Positions 57,301 through 63,116 of a stretch of DNA of 64,000 nt are shown here, piece by piece; the first letter of the stretch is position 1, and every line of letters starts with the position of its first letter. The stretch covers positions 310,001 to 374,000 of the forward strand of contig JAPDOI010000195.1 of the NCBI GenBank assembly GCA_029168955.1, in the 5' to 3' direction. The notes beneath the pieces are model-generated. The model made no database searches. It had not been told where the DNA came from and saw only the letters and a list, made by a program, of their open reading frames with translations. Position numbers and translations under genes: made by a program. The stretch comes from Aplectana chamaeleonis. Lineage: Eukaryota; Nematoda; Chromadorea; Rhabditida; Cosmocercidae.

Positions 57301-59072
57301 GCATAAGCCCTTTACTATCAGAAGGAACAGATCACCGACCGACCCTCGTCTTCGTATGCAGTTAGCCGGGTGTGTGTAAGAATGCATGCATACTATGCTT
57401 GTTATCCGAAGATAATTCTTTGGATAATGGATCGATTCAGATAAAGCTAATTTTAAATTTTCCGGATATTGGTTCAATTCAGATAATGCGTTTTTTCCAA
57501 TGATTCGGATACGGATATCCGGTGGGATAATTTCGGATAACGTCGGATATTTTCGGAATAAAGTTGAGGCAAAACGGTAAAAAATAAACCAGGTACTCAA
57601 GGCGAGTCTTTGCAAACGTCCATAAATGAACAAACTGTAGTGCTTCATGACTGTTGCAACATGTTAACATACAAACTTCAAGCTCCCGATATGCATATTA
57701 ACTATGAAAACAAATCTTCAATTACTCTATCGTCGTTGGCAGGCACAGTATTATCCATACACAAGTTTTTCAGAACAAATAGCTAGTAAAAGTATGCAAA
57801 GCGACTATATAAAAAAACTTCCACACTGAATAACAAGCCACTTGGTCATCTCACTTAACCACGCCCATTTTTCCGCGCCGCAACGACTCTTCCGATTTCG
57901 GAAAGAGGAGGGAAACCCTGGGTCGATGTACTAAATAGAAGGCGATACGGAAAAATGAGCGTGGCCTAAAGCGGTTTTATCCCAACTTATCCAAAAATTA
58001 TCCGATCTTTTCCGAAATTTGACCCGTATTTTATCCGACTTTATCCGATTTTTATCCGAATTTTTGATCCTTCGGATAATGGTTCGATTCCGATAATGCC
58101 GATTCCAATTTTCCCGGATATTGGTTCGATTCAGGTAATGCGTTTTTTCGAATTTTCGGATATCGGTTCGGATATTCGAAGAGGAATGATTCGGATACTA
58201 AGTATTATGGATACAGGAAACAGAAAAAGTTTTCTTCCACAAGTCATTCAATACTAGAAGAAACAAATACCTGAAGAATAACCAAGAGATTTGAGAAGGA
58301 TGTCCATTCCTCTCTCGCTTATGGGCGGGTGCCTGGCCTCGTTCAGTCGGGGGTCTCGTTGAAAAGTTTGAAGAAATCGCAGAAAGTTCTTGCGGGAGAC
58401 GAATGTACTTCCATTCTCACAACTGGAAAAGATTGTGCGTGTTTGTAAACGATGATCATAGCATTCTTCTTATGAGCAGCTACTTTGCAAATACTGCGGC
58501 CCAAAAAAGGACTCACAGTCCATCAAAAACTCCTTTTAGTCCGCGAGTTTCGCCAAGTGAGAGGACCAGCTCTAGCAACTCTTTGTCAGTGATCTCCTCT
58601 TTCAACACCGTATGTGTCTGGAATATCTGTGATATCCAAGAAAAGTATCTGAGTAGGTGAATAATATGAATTTTTCTGAAATTTTATTTTTTTAATCGCG
58701 AAAAAACGCGCTTTCATAGGTAACCAACTAATATTTCGAAAGGTTGAATTAGACTACCTGCACGGAATTCGAGCGATATTTTGTCAAAGAAACTCCTGCA
58801 ACTTGTTGTTTTACACATGGAATTAGGGCTTCTTTCAATCTGCAACGACAGTTGATTGAAGAAACCTTTCCAGCAACTCAGATGGATATTTCAATTAAAT
58901 TTCCATTTCCTTGTTTCACAAAGAGCTCAACTCACTGTTCCAATTCTCTGCTATGTGCTGCGTACCAGATGGGAGCAAGACGCTTCCGCAGGTGGTAGAG
59001 GACGCCAAAATGACGCCTTCGCGTGTTCATTGATAGCTTGAACAGAAATTCTGCCCATTTCTCCACAGTTCC
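27206..59072 (-). CDS. Phosphoinositide phospholipase C, beta-like, partial (5' end missing)
   Basis: Fourteen or more exons on the - strand encode, in order, a PH/EF linker, EF hands, catalytic X, X-Y linker, catalytic Y, C2 and a short tail. The enzyme hydrolyses PIP2 to IP3 and diacylglycerol at the inner plasma membrane. Beta class is inferred from FQRDPRLNE in the EF region and GYRHV plus SLFVYFDI in C2. Unlike typical PLC-beta there is no long C-terminal coiled coil: the protein stops about 80 residues after C2. The catalytic residues seen are VELDCWDG (Glu and Asp), ITHG (His) and IENH (Glu). The exon with the first catalytic His (SHNTYL) was not found. Exon phases agree at most joins. 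Introns of up to about 7 kb are full of transposons. Separate entries give the exons. Confidence 0.85.
27399..27530 (-). CDS. PLC penultimate exon
   Basis: The frame reads [20 protein letters not shown] then [16 protein letters not shown], with the donor at 27398. Its position just after C2 and the phrase ALMNPFF match the ALxNPI segment that follows C2 in PLC-beta. The 5' boundary is uncertain; the candidate acceptor CTTCATTCAG does not fit the phase of the previous exon I recognise, so an exon may be missing. Confidence 0.6.
28466..28551 (-). CDS. PLC exon: end of C2 domain
   Basis: 86 bp, acceptor CAATTCCAG, donor GTGATG. It encodes [13 protein letters not shown] and [14 protein letters not shown], the last two strands of the PLC-beta C2 domain. 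Confidence 0.85.
28600..29473. other. PLC intron, no recognised feature
   Basis: AT-rich sequence between the last C2 exon and the hAT-type element. Nothing identified. Confidence 0.5.
29482..31135. mobile_element. hAT-type non-autonomous element, 1,654 bp
   Basis: Left end CAGGGGTGTGCGGAAAAT and right end ATGCACACCCCTG, flanked by identical ATGCCCAC (29474-29481, 31136-31143). Both arms are arrays of CGGTAAA, ACCGAAA and CGGTAAAACGG words. The middle has no transposase. It is in a PLC intron. Confidence 0.85.
31144..32105. other. PLC intron, no recognised feature
   Basis: No gene or repeat that I can name between the hAT-type element and the C2 exon. Confidence 0.5.
32106..32398 (-). CDS. 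PLC exon(s): first part of C2 domain
   Basis: After the strong acceptor TTGTTTCAG (ending at 32399) the exon reads [37 protein letters not shown] and [15 protein letters not shown], equivalent to the C2 core (VDLFGLP...RTKT...FNPVWDE). A GTGAGA donor at 32224 would end it at 32225 in phase. Alternatively the frame stays open to a GTAAAA donor at 32105, which is why I give the longer span. The C2 strand between this exon and 28551 was not located. Confidence 0.75.
32580..33340. other. PLC intron with GC-rich tract
   Basis: A G-run and CG-rich stretch at 32580-32630; otherwise unremarkable intron. Confidence 0.5.
33395..33680. mobile_element. MITE with GGATATCCG word arms
   Basis: Ends TATACATTGGATCCGA and TCGGATACAAATGGGTATA are imperfect inverted repeats. 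The interior is almost wholly CGGATA, TCGGAT and ATTCGGA words. A larger relative occurs at 57390-58225. No certain target duplication. Confidence 0.65.
33823..33901 (-). CDS. PLC exon: end of Y domain
   Basis: The frame [26 protein letters not shown] continues in phase from GCG at the end of the previous exon and matches the GYVLKPxxM..R segment that closes the Y domain. Acceptor GTGCAGTGAG, donor GTGTTC; the donor is a guess. Confidence 0.6.
34000..35027. other. PLC intron with a diffuse inverted repeat
   Basis: Words GACCTCGCTCGC and ACCAAATCCTACGAGCAGTA at 34610-34680 pair with TACCGCTCGTAGGATTTGGT and GCGAGCGAGGTCGGGTTTT at 34190-34235. This marks a foldback of about 490 bp with poorly conserved centre. 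Confidence 0.55.
35032..35135 (-). CDS. PLC exon: Y domain core
   Basis: 104 bp. [20 protein letters not shown] and [12 protein letters not shown] match the [14 protein letters not shown] signature of the Y half. Acceptor TTTCCTTCAG; donor GTGAGG. Confidence 0.9.
35205..35375 (-). CDS. PLC exon: start of Y domain
   Basis: [20 protein letters not shown] then [20 protein letters not shown] match the SSFxE..., RIYPKGxRxxSSNYxP block that binds the inositol phosphate. The donor GTAGGT joins in phase to LHWMMG. The 5' limit is uncertain: the frame is open to 35375 but the acceptor may be nearer 35350. Confidence 0.8.
36321..36803. mobile_element. TTAA-flanked MITE, 483 bp
   Basis: AGGCAGTGTTCACAATGA to ATCGTGAACACTGTCT with perfect TTAA on both sides (36317-36320, 36804-36807). 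Very similar, inverted, to 45674-46157. Confidence 0.9.
36998..40452 (+). mobile_element. CR1/Jockey-group non-LTR retrotransposon, 5'-truncated
   Basis: It is flanked by ACTTAAATGG (36988-36997 and 40453-40462), a 10-bp target duplication. The uninterrupted site is seen at 17.99 kb. It contains one endonuclease-RT frame with no frameshift and ends in an AGAAGAAGAAGAAGG tail. The frame runs into the left edge without its own start codon, so the 5' part, including any ORF1, is missing. Antisense to the PLC gene that hosts it. Confidence 0.85.
37000..40413 (+). pseudogene. Retrotransposon ORF2: 2A-like motif, PHD finger, endonuclease, RT
   Basis: One frame of about 1,138 codons broken only by TGA 38386-38388, TAG 39370-39372 and TAG 39793-39795. 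Order (residues from the ATG at 36994, which is target DNA): 2A-like GVERNPGP (54-61, 37153-37176); PHD-type finger C67-C70-C83-C86-H91-C94-C109-C112; EEP endonuclease from [12 protein letters not shown] with VQETKL and GDFNAH but SDY instead of SDH (TAC 38008-38010); RT with [34 protein letters not shown] and LYADDITIM; a C-terminal [11 protein letters not shown] region and a [18 protein letters not shown] zinc-like box. The active-site change and stops make it inactive. Confidence 0.85.
41065..41619 (-). CDS. PLC exon: end of X domain and X-Y linker
   Basis: 555 bp, acceptor GGTTTCAG, donor GTGAAG. It begins [20 protein letters not shown], the end of the X half with the Lys-rich [10 protein letters not shown] strand that contacts lipid phosphates. 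The rest is a Ser-rich linker with repeated RKxSV-like units (DRKTSV, QRKSSV, DRKQSV, GRKPSV). In PLCs this linker is autoinhibitory. The repeats could be basophilic-kinase sites, which is inference. Confidence 0.9.
41716..41880 (-). CDS. PLC exon: X domain
   Basis: 165 bp, exactly 55 codons. [34 protein letters not shown] and [14 protein letters not shown] are classic X-domain sequence; the Glu of IENH is a Ca2+ ligand. Acceptor CTATTTTAG, donor GTTGGT. Confidence 0.92.
41881..42415. other. PLC intron, nothing recognised
   Basis: No repeat or exon that I can identify. Confidence 0.5.
42416..42850. mobile_element. MITE with TTTCTCGGC word arms
   Basis: Inverted ends GTCTGAGAGTTTTAGCCGA and TCGGCCAAAACTCTCGAC. 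The arms are arrays of CTCGGCTATTT and its complement. The centre (42630-42670) has GGCCCAAGTACCTCAAACTT, the core shared with other elements. Confidence 0.75.
43658..44925. mobile_element. TTA-flanked GC-rich element with GTCGCG word arms
   Basis: GGCGGCGTTCAGAG and CCTAGGCGCCGCC ends, with TTA on both sides (43655-43657, 44926-44928). The arms consist of GCGACGCG, GTCGCGTCGCG and GCGCGAC words. It contains a TTAA MITE at 43927-44410. Confidence 0.65.
43927..44410. mobile_element. TTAA-flanked MITE, 484 bp
   Basis: AGGCACAGTACACCCTCAGA to GGGTGTCCTGTGCCT between TTAA copies. The interior has a 28-bp direct repeat (CCACCACAGGCCCGACCCC) at about 44048-44100. Confidence 0.9.
45348..45461 (-). 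CDS. PLC exon: X domain catalytic core
   Basis: 114 bp, 38 codons: [38 protein letters not shown]. The Glu and Asp of VELD bind Ca2+ and the His of ITHG is the second catalytic His. Acceptor CTGTGTAG, donor GTGAGT. Confidence 0.95.
45531..45610 (-). CDS. PLC exon: X domain
   Basis: 80 bp: [26 protein letters not shown], directly preceding VLLSGCRC. Acceptor GTTTTTAG, donor GTGTGC. The previous exon should end with ..SHNTYLTG. Confidence 0.88.
45674..46157. mobile_element. TTAA-flanked MITE, 484 bp
   Basis: AGGCAGTGTTCACGATAATC to ATCGTGAACACTGCCT, flanked by TTAA. It is an inverted relative of 36321-36803 and sits 63 bp upstream of a PLC exon's acceptor. Confidence 0.9.
46158..46555. other. 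PLC intron, nothing recognised
   Basis: AT-rich, no identifiable repeat. Confidence 0.5.
46556..47278. mobile_element. MITE with ATCGCGA word arms
   Basis: Inverted ends CTCTGAGAGAATC and GATTCTCTCAGAG bound 723 bp dense in GATCGCGAGATTCT, CGATCGTTC and TCGCGAAACGA-like words. No coding region; no target duplication fixed. Confidence 0.7.
47334..47447. mobile_element. 114-bp MITE
   Basis: Perfect 18-bp ends TTAGTCTAGTGAATGGAC and complement. The GC-rich centre contains TAGTTCGAAACCCC, which looks like a tRNA B box but without a matching tRNA fold. Confidence 0.75.
47585..48068. mobile_element. TTAA-flanked MITE, 484 bp
   Basis: AGGCACTGTTCGCGATAG to TATCGTGAACAGTGCCT, flanked by TCAA and TTAA. 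The interior is shared with the 13.2-kb and 14.7-kb copies. Confidence 0.88.
48300..48470. repeat. GCCGCGGACCGTCC repeats
   Basis: Irregular GC-rich copies of GCCGCGGAYCGTCC within an intron. The same word recurs at 50446-50550 (GCCGCGGATCGG, GCGCCGCGGACCGTCC). Confidence 0.65.
48476..49430. mobile_element. Large foldback around a shorter inverted repeat
   Basis: 48475-48575 read on the - strand and 49330-49430 read on the + strand share AAATTGTGATA, GCGCGAAAAGCG and CACGGCCAATGAGT. Within it, 48742-49023 is a tighter inverted repeat (CTGGGCCAAATTCCGGTCC, CGTCTCGACACGC). A third partial copy of that end is at 49650-49760. Confidence 0.65.
49838..50260. repeat. Inverted duplication with exon-like arms
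   Basis: Each arm reads pyrimidine tract, CAG, then ATGCC..CG.CAACTTCTAGG and ..TTC.CGGTGGTA. The + copy is at about 49869-49915 and the - copy at 50226-50178. The - copy has TTTTCAG and GTAAGT and could be a spliced exon ([13 protein letters not shown]), but I cannot place it in the PLC protein. Confidence 0.6.
50748..50811 (-). CDS. PLC exon: EF-hand region
   Basis: 64 bp: [20 protein letters not shown] with phases fitting the previous EF exon (ends g) and leaving two bases of the next codon. It matches the ..xISSDGFxRYLMSD segment just before the X domain. Donor GTACGT. Confidence 0.75.
51000..51460 (+). promoter_or_regulatory. Promoter-like or solo-LTR-like region
   Basis: GC-rich sequence with TATAAA (51300-51305) and TCAGT (51329-51333) 29 nt downstream, the spacing of a TATA box and an initiator. 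The region begins TGTTGTGTAACATCC near 51018. It could be an LTR promoter or an internal promoter; I could not find the LTR ends. It would transcribe antisense to the PLC gene. Confidence 0.3.
51593..52065. mobile_element. TTAA-flanked MITE, 473 bp
   Basis: AGGCAGCATTAGCGCCCA to GTATGCTGCCT between perfect TTAA copies (51589-51592, 52066-52069). The most diverged interior of the family. Confidence 0.8.
52070..52930. other. PLC intron, nothing recognised
   Basis: AT-rich intron without identifiable exon or repeat. Confidence 0.5.
52935..53120. mobile_element. TTAA-family MITE, one end only
   Basis: TTAA followed by AGGCAGTGGTAGCGATGA at 52931. No right end was found, so it is a truncated copy; the 3' limit is approximate. 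Confidence 0.5.
53326..54105. mobile_element. 780-bp foldback element
   Basis: Two arms of about 370 bp beginning CCCGCGCTAAGTTTTGTAAA face each other about position 53716. They share GGGGAGCATCTGGCAAACTT, TTGATCTGTGAATATGATAG and CTTGTACAAATACTGCTC. It interrupts the left arm of the ATGTAAC-type palindrome that follows. Confidence 0.85.
54121..55605. mobile_element. Palindromic GTTACATGTAAC-word element
   Basis: Arms 54121-54700 and 54895-55500 are inverted copies. They share CTCGCAGGCCAAATGTCGCA-like sequence, GCGCAGCATACGGGCCGCC and AAGCTTGAAGC blocks around an ATGTAAC-rich centre. ATTTTTCTGAGTA at 55593-55605 is the terminal end seen in the 17-kb and 36-kb copies, and an internal end ATTTTTCTCAGTA is at 54820-54832. 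Confidence 0.75.
55606..55706. mobile_element. TTAA-family MITE fragment
   Basis: GTCTTGTACGATTCCAGAGA to CTAGGCCT then TTAA. This is the right end of a copy like 14696-15185, truncated by the element to its left. Confidence 0.6.
56123..56832. mobile_element. Palindromic mariner derivative, 710 bp
   Basis: Both ends are mariner ends (GGTTGGTGGAAAAGTTTCC and the complement of GGTTGATGCAAAAG) flanked by TA. Each half encodes, outward to inward, the transposase C-terminus. The - strand copy (56552-56193) carries FHNNAQSHV and [15 protein letters not shown]; the + copy (56564-56763) begins at [14 protein letters not shown]. The catalytic Asp of the usual DNARPH is Asn in the longer copy, and no N-terminal domain is present, so it is non-autonomous. 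Confidence 0.85.
56870..57265. mobile_element. TTAA-family MITE, 5'-truncated
   Basis: It ends GATGCACTGTGCCT followed by TCAA and contains CGAGACAACCC and GAGGGGCCATAA-like interior segments as in 43927-44410. The left end is not found; the start is approximate. Confidence 0.6.
57390..58225. mobile_element. ATCCGATA-word element
   Basis: Two arrays of GGATA, TCCGAA and ATTCGGATA words (57395-57560 and 57990-58215) are inverted about a plain centre. Ends contain TTATCCGAAG and TTCGGATACTAA. Related in wording to 33395-33680. Confidence 0.6.
58271..58422 (-). CDS. PLC exon: EF hands
   Basis: 152 bp: [53 protein letters not shown] is a hallmark of the PLC-beta EF region. Acceptor CTTTTCCAG, donor GTATTT. 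Confidence 0.9.
58517..58626 (-). CDS. PLC exon: EF hands
   Basis: 110 bp: [36 protein letters not shown]. Acceptor GATATCACAG, donor GTGAGT; phase 0 in, phase 2 out, matching both neighbours. Confidence 0.82.
58758..58839 (-). CDS. PLC exon: EF region
   Basis: 82 bp: [27 protein letters not shown]. Acceptor GTCGTTGCAG, donor GTAGTC, phases consistent. Confidence 0.75.
58936..59072 (-). CDS. PLC exon: PH-EF linker
   Basis: 137 bp: [44 protein letters not shown]. The W..xLFKLxMN pattern is that of the segment between PH domain and EF hands. Acceptor CTGTTCAG, donor GTGAGT. Earlier exons (PH domain) were not identified to the right; 61700-61470 on the - strand (DDITLFWKCLSASED) is a weak candidate. 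Confidence 0.82.
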
Positions 59073-59670
59073 CTGAACAGGTCACTAACCTACGAAGCAC
59101 GTAGCAAACATATTTGAAATGGAGTACGAATTTTGTATATATAGTGCCTCACTCTGTGGGCACCGTCCTTTGTTCACAAAACAATACATATATAGTAACA
59201 AAAATATCACACTGAAACTGATTGGAGTTCGAATGAGTACTGGACTGATAACAATTGAGAATTTAATAAAGAGCGCCTTAACAAACCCCTCACCTAAAAA
59301 GGGAACAAACTATAGGGGTAAGAATAGGTTTTGAGGGTTTCAAAAACATGGCATAATTGGCGTGTTCATTTGTGCAGTATGCAAATAGAGCAGCGCGTTT
59401 AAGCTTCTTCAATTCTATCCAAAAATCCATGTTTGCCATTCCGGTGAAATGTGAAAAATATAACTTATTTCTGCTCTAACCATGGTGCCAAAAAAGCACT
59501 TTCTGTGGGCAACACTGTTACCTGATCTAATTTGGAGGAAAAGCAGTTGATCAACTTCGATTACTGTGTGATGCTGATGGGAGCATGTAACTTCAACAGA
59601 AACATCTTGAAACTGCTCAAAAAGTTTTTAAAACAAAAAAAAAATTCGAAGAAAACGAAAAAATTTTTCA

Positions 59671-59901
59671 ATGAAAAATCTAGCAGCTCCAGCCTATAGA
59701 AACTATCTCTTTAAAACGCAACCAACAATATTTGATGCACTTGAGCAAAAAACTAGAGCTCGAATGTTCCAATTTGCAAAAACGCTGGGAAAGGCGATCT
59801 TTCAACACGACAATGCACGGCGACATGTTGCCCACAATTGTCAAGGAAACCTGCAAGGTGAACCAACGGGATCCGAGACTTCCTCGGAAACATTCCCTTG
59901 A
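59671..59901 (+). pseudogene. Mariner/Tc1 transposase fragment
   Basis: Contains FDALEQKTRARMFQ and IFQHDNARRHVA, which correspond to the second catalytic Asp block (HDNARPHVA) of mariner-type transposases. The frame degenerates after it. Confidence 0.55.
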
Positions 59902-60979
59902 AATTGTGAAGGATGGATAGAGTAACGAAACTGTATGTTGGGTTTTCTGATTGGGCATTCCAACAGACCGAAAAATTAGAAAAGACAAGAAGAATTAGTG
60001 AATACATTCTCTTCAAATAGGCACCATGGCAGTACTTTTAACTTTTCAGATGCGCAAATCGACTGGATAGTGCACCTGGCAACCATAAACCTTGCTGGAT
60101 ATACTGATATATCATGATATGCTTTATTTGGTTAGATCTGAAAGATTTTTTTTTACTTTTTTGCTATGTCAAGTTGGTCCAAATAAGAGTGTTCGCACAC
60201 ACGCTCGATGTGCGCGTCAAGCGGACGCCACAAACACATTTTTAGCCTAAAAATCGATTAGAAGGAATATTCCACAGATATTGAATGATATCCCAGTGAG
60301 CTAACTGCAGACCTAGCAAAGATCTTTCGAAAAATGGCTCAACGACGGTCGCTCGACACGCACGTCGACCGAGTGGAAATATATCTGTGCGAAGCCAAAA
60401 TCCAAAGCGATAAGGTGAAAATTTTAATTTTTTTTGGATGAAGAGACGAAATTCTCATATATTACAGGGACCCATGCGATGAACTCTGTGAATTTAGTAG
60501 GATCGAAAAAAGCAAGTTACGCTGTAAAAGAGAAACATGATAGATAAACGAACGAATAGGTGCAAAACAAGCTCTGCAGAAGTTGCCGTACGAGAATCGA
60601 ATCCGCAACTCCAGCCTTTCCTCGTCGTTTACTATTCCGCAGTGATATCCTTTTGACAACTCTGGCATGCTGGTTGAGGCAACTTCAGATAAGTGATTGG
60701 GGGAATGAAATGTATATCGTGCATGGAAACAGCTTATATGTATATCACGAGTGCGCCAGAATAGAACTGTCAAATATTTCAAAGAACAATTTCCTTATAA
60801 TTTAATGTGTTTTGAGCTTATGAAAGCACTCCATCTGATTCCAATGAGGCGCTGCAGTCAGTTTCAATTTGTTTTTTTCTATTTTCCGGTTTGTCGCAAA
60901 ACCCTTTGGGAAAACCTTGCACACATTAATGTTTCTCCATGCATTTTCCACAACTTCCAGAGAGACGTTTATCAGCGCG

Positions 60980-61085
60980 TCCCGCCTCCCGGAAAGGATG
61001 TACACGCTCTAGAGGAATGTCCTACCCCCCCCCCGTTGTACTCACTGGACACTGCTCCTTCCGACTAGCTCTTGTTCCGGTAATG
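60980..61085 (+). pseudogene. Mariner transposase fragment (third Asp region)
   Basis: ALEECPTPPPLYSLDTAPSD, then a stop, resembles the [17 protein letters not shown] block. A C run precedes it. It is a separate relic from the fragment at 59.7-59.9 kb. Confidence 0.5.
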
Positions 61086-61089
61086 AGCA

Positions 61090-63116
61090 ATGAGCTGGTG
61101 TTCTTAGATCAACTCAAAGAAAGAAACATTGTCCCAACGTGGAATCCTCATGCTGTTCTAAATACAGTGGAAAGTCGTCGCTAACAGTGGACAGCAGATT
61201 GGGTAGAATACATTTCGGAGCGCCCCCTGAATAGAGCTTTCAAATCACAAAAAGAATCTAAAAAATCATTATTACCATTGCTATTAGCCGAATTTCATGA
61301 TATTATCCACGTGCTGTAAGTAGTGTCAACAACGCTCTAGATACAGTGCGGTCGGCTGCCAAGGGTAAAAAGGCGGCGGCGGGCGGCGACCGCCGCCGTT
61401 TTTGTGCGGCGCACACTCAGGAACTGTTTAACGCGTTAAACGACTTACTCGGCTGATTATGTTTCTGTGACATACTTGAGGCAGCCCTATGATTCCACCA
61501 AAGAAGTTTGGAGAAATTTCGACTTCTTTGAATTTTTCCGAAAAATTTAACTGGAAGAGTGGCGAGTCCTCAGATGCTGATAAACATTTCCAAAACAACG
61601 TTATATCATCAGAGATAATAGTCAGTGGTGCAAAATATTCGGTATTACAAAAATAAAATATTTTATCAAAAACACACCGAGCTGAGAAAAAAAAATACTC
61701 TAGATGAAAGTTACGATAGAGCACTGCGCTGGTCGATTGAAATCAATTTTGATTCCAGACAGGCTTGTGGTGGTTCAAATGTTATAATGTTTCAAATAAT
61801 TTGTGTGCGCAACCTCGAAACTATCAAAGAATTTTCTTGTCGATCGGGCATTTTCAAAAAAAAACTGAATTTTCGTGTTTTTTTCGGGAATCCAGTGTCT
61901 GTTAAAAACCCCCAACAAAAGTATTCCTTTTGGGTGATCAATGCTTACTGTCAAGATAAGTATGTGACACCACTAGTGAGTTATTTGCTCTTTTTCGGTT
62001 TCTGATTTCCAAATTATCATTGACTCAACATTGCTCTGCAGGACGCAATTAAATTTTATGAAACCCTTGACTGTATAACTCCTATAAAGTAGATTTTCCG
62101 GAAGAGTTAATTATGAAAAAGTTCATGTGGGCATCAATAAAAAATATCAGAATAGGAAAAACACGAAAACGAGAAAATTAGAATTTTTTTGAAAAATTCG
62201 TCTTTCTTGTTTTTTATTCTTTGGTATTCAGCAGATATTTAAAACATTTATTGGGCAGTGCAGCGATTATAACCCTAATCTCGGGTGAGAACACATAATT
62301 CTACCCTATGAATTAGTTTGAGGCAGATTTATCAAAGAAAGGGTGATAAAGGTTTTTTCAAAAAGAGCTCCGCGCTCACACTGTAGACGTTTTTTGATTT
62401 TTGGCCGTAAGTGGATTTATATGAATAAAGGGGCTGTGGCACTGCAGCAGGTGTTTTTTTCCGCGTGTCAGTGAAGGTTTCTGAAATCCATGGAGGTTTT
62501 TTACAGAAAATGACTAAACTTCGATTTTGCAAAATATGATGATATCAAAAGTTCTATATTTACACCAAAGTCAACCACTTTCCGTTCAAGCTCAATCAGT
62601 GCTCTTGCCACATGAAAGAAAAAAAGGGTTGCTATTGAGCCTCACATTATGGACGAAAATCATAAGGTGGTGATAGAGAAAATAGGAGCCGAACCCAGCT
62701 CCACACGCTAATAATTCTTTGCTTCAGAGTATACTGATTCAAAAAGGTTTCATATCGTGATATTGAAGCGGAAAGGTTGCACACAGAATACCAATGAGCT
62801 AAGTCTCTTAATAGTGGTAGAATAGAATCTTAAACGTGGATGCGAAGAATCTCGATTTTTTCGTTGATGGAATTCTGAGCTCTGGGCCCGATCTGGGCTC
62901 ACTAATGACAGACGGGTGACATTGAAATTAAATCGACGAAATTCGTACTCGCACACAAAAACACCTAAACAATATTCAGATACATAGAAAAAGTTCTTGT
63001 GCCAAATTTTGTGCGAAATGTGATTCTTCGAGGGTAGCTGTGAACTGAAAATGACCAAAGTTTAGACTGAAAGCGAAATTTCAAGAAATGTGAACTCGTC
63101 AATACTGATAGGATTT
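61090..63116. other. AT-rich region without recognised genes
   Basis: A short GC hairpin (GGCGGCGACCGCCGCC) lies at about 61383-61399. No confident exon, apart from the weak PH-domain candidate noted for the PLC gene. Confidence 0.45.
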
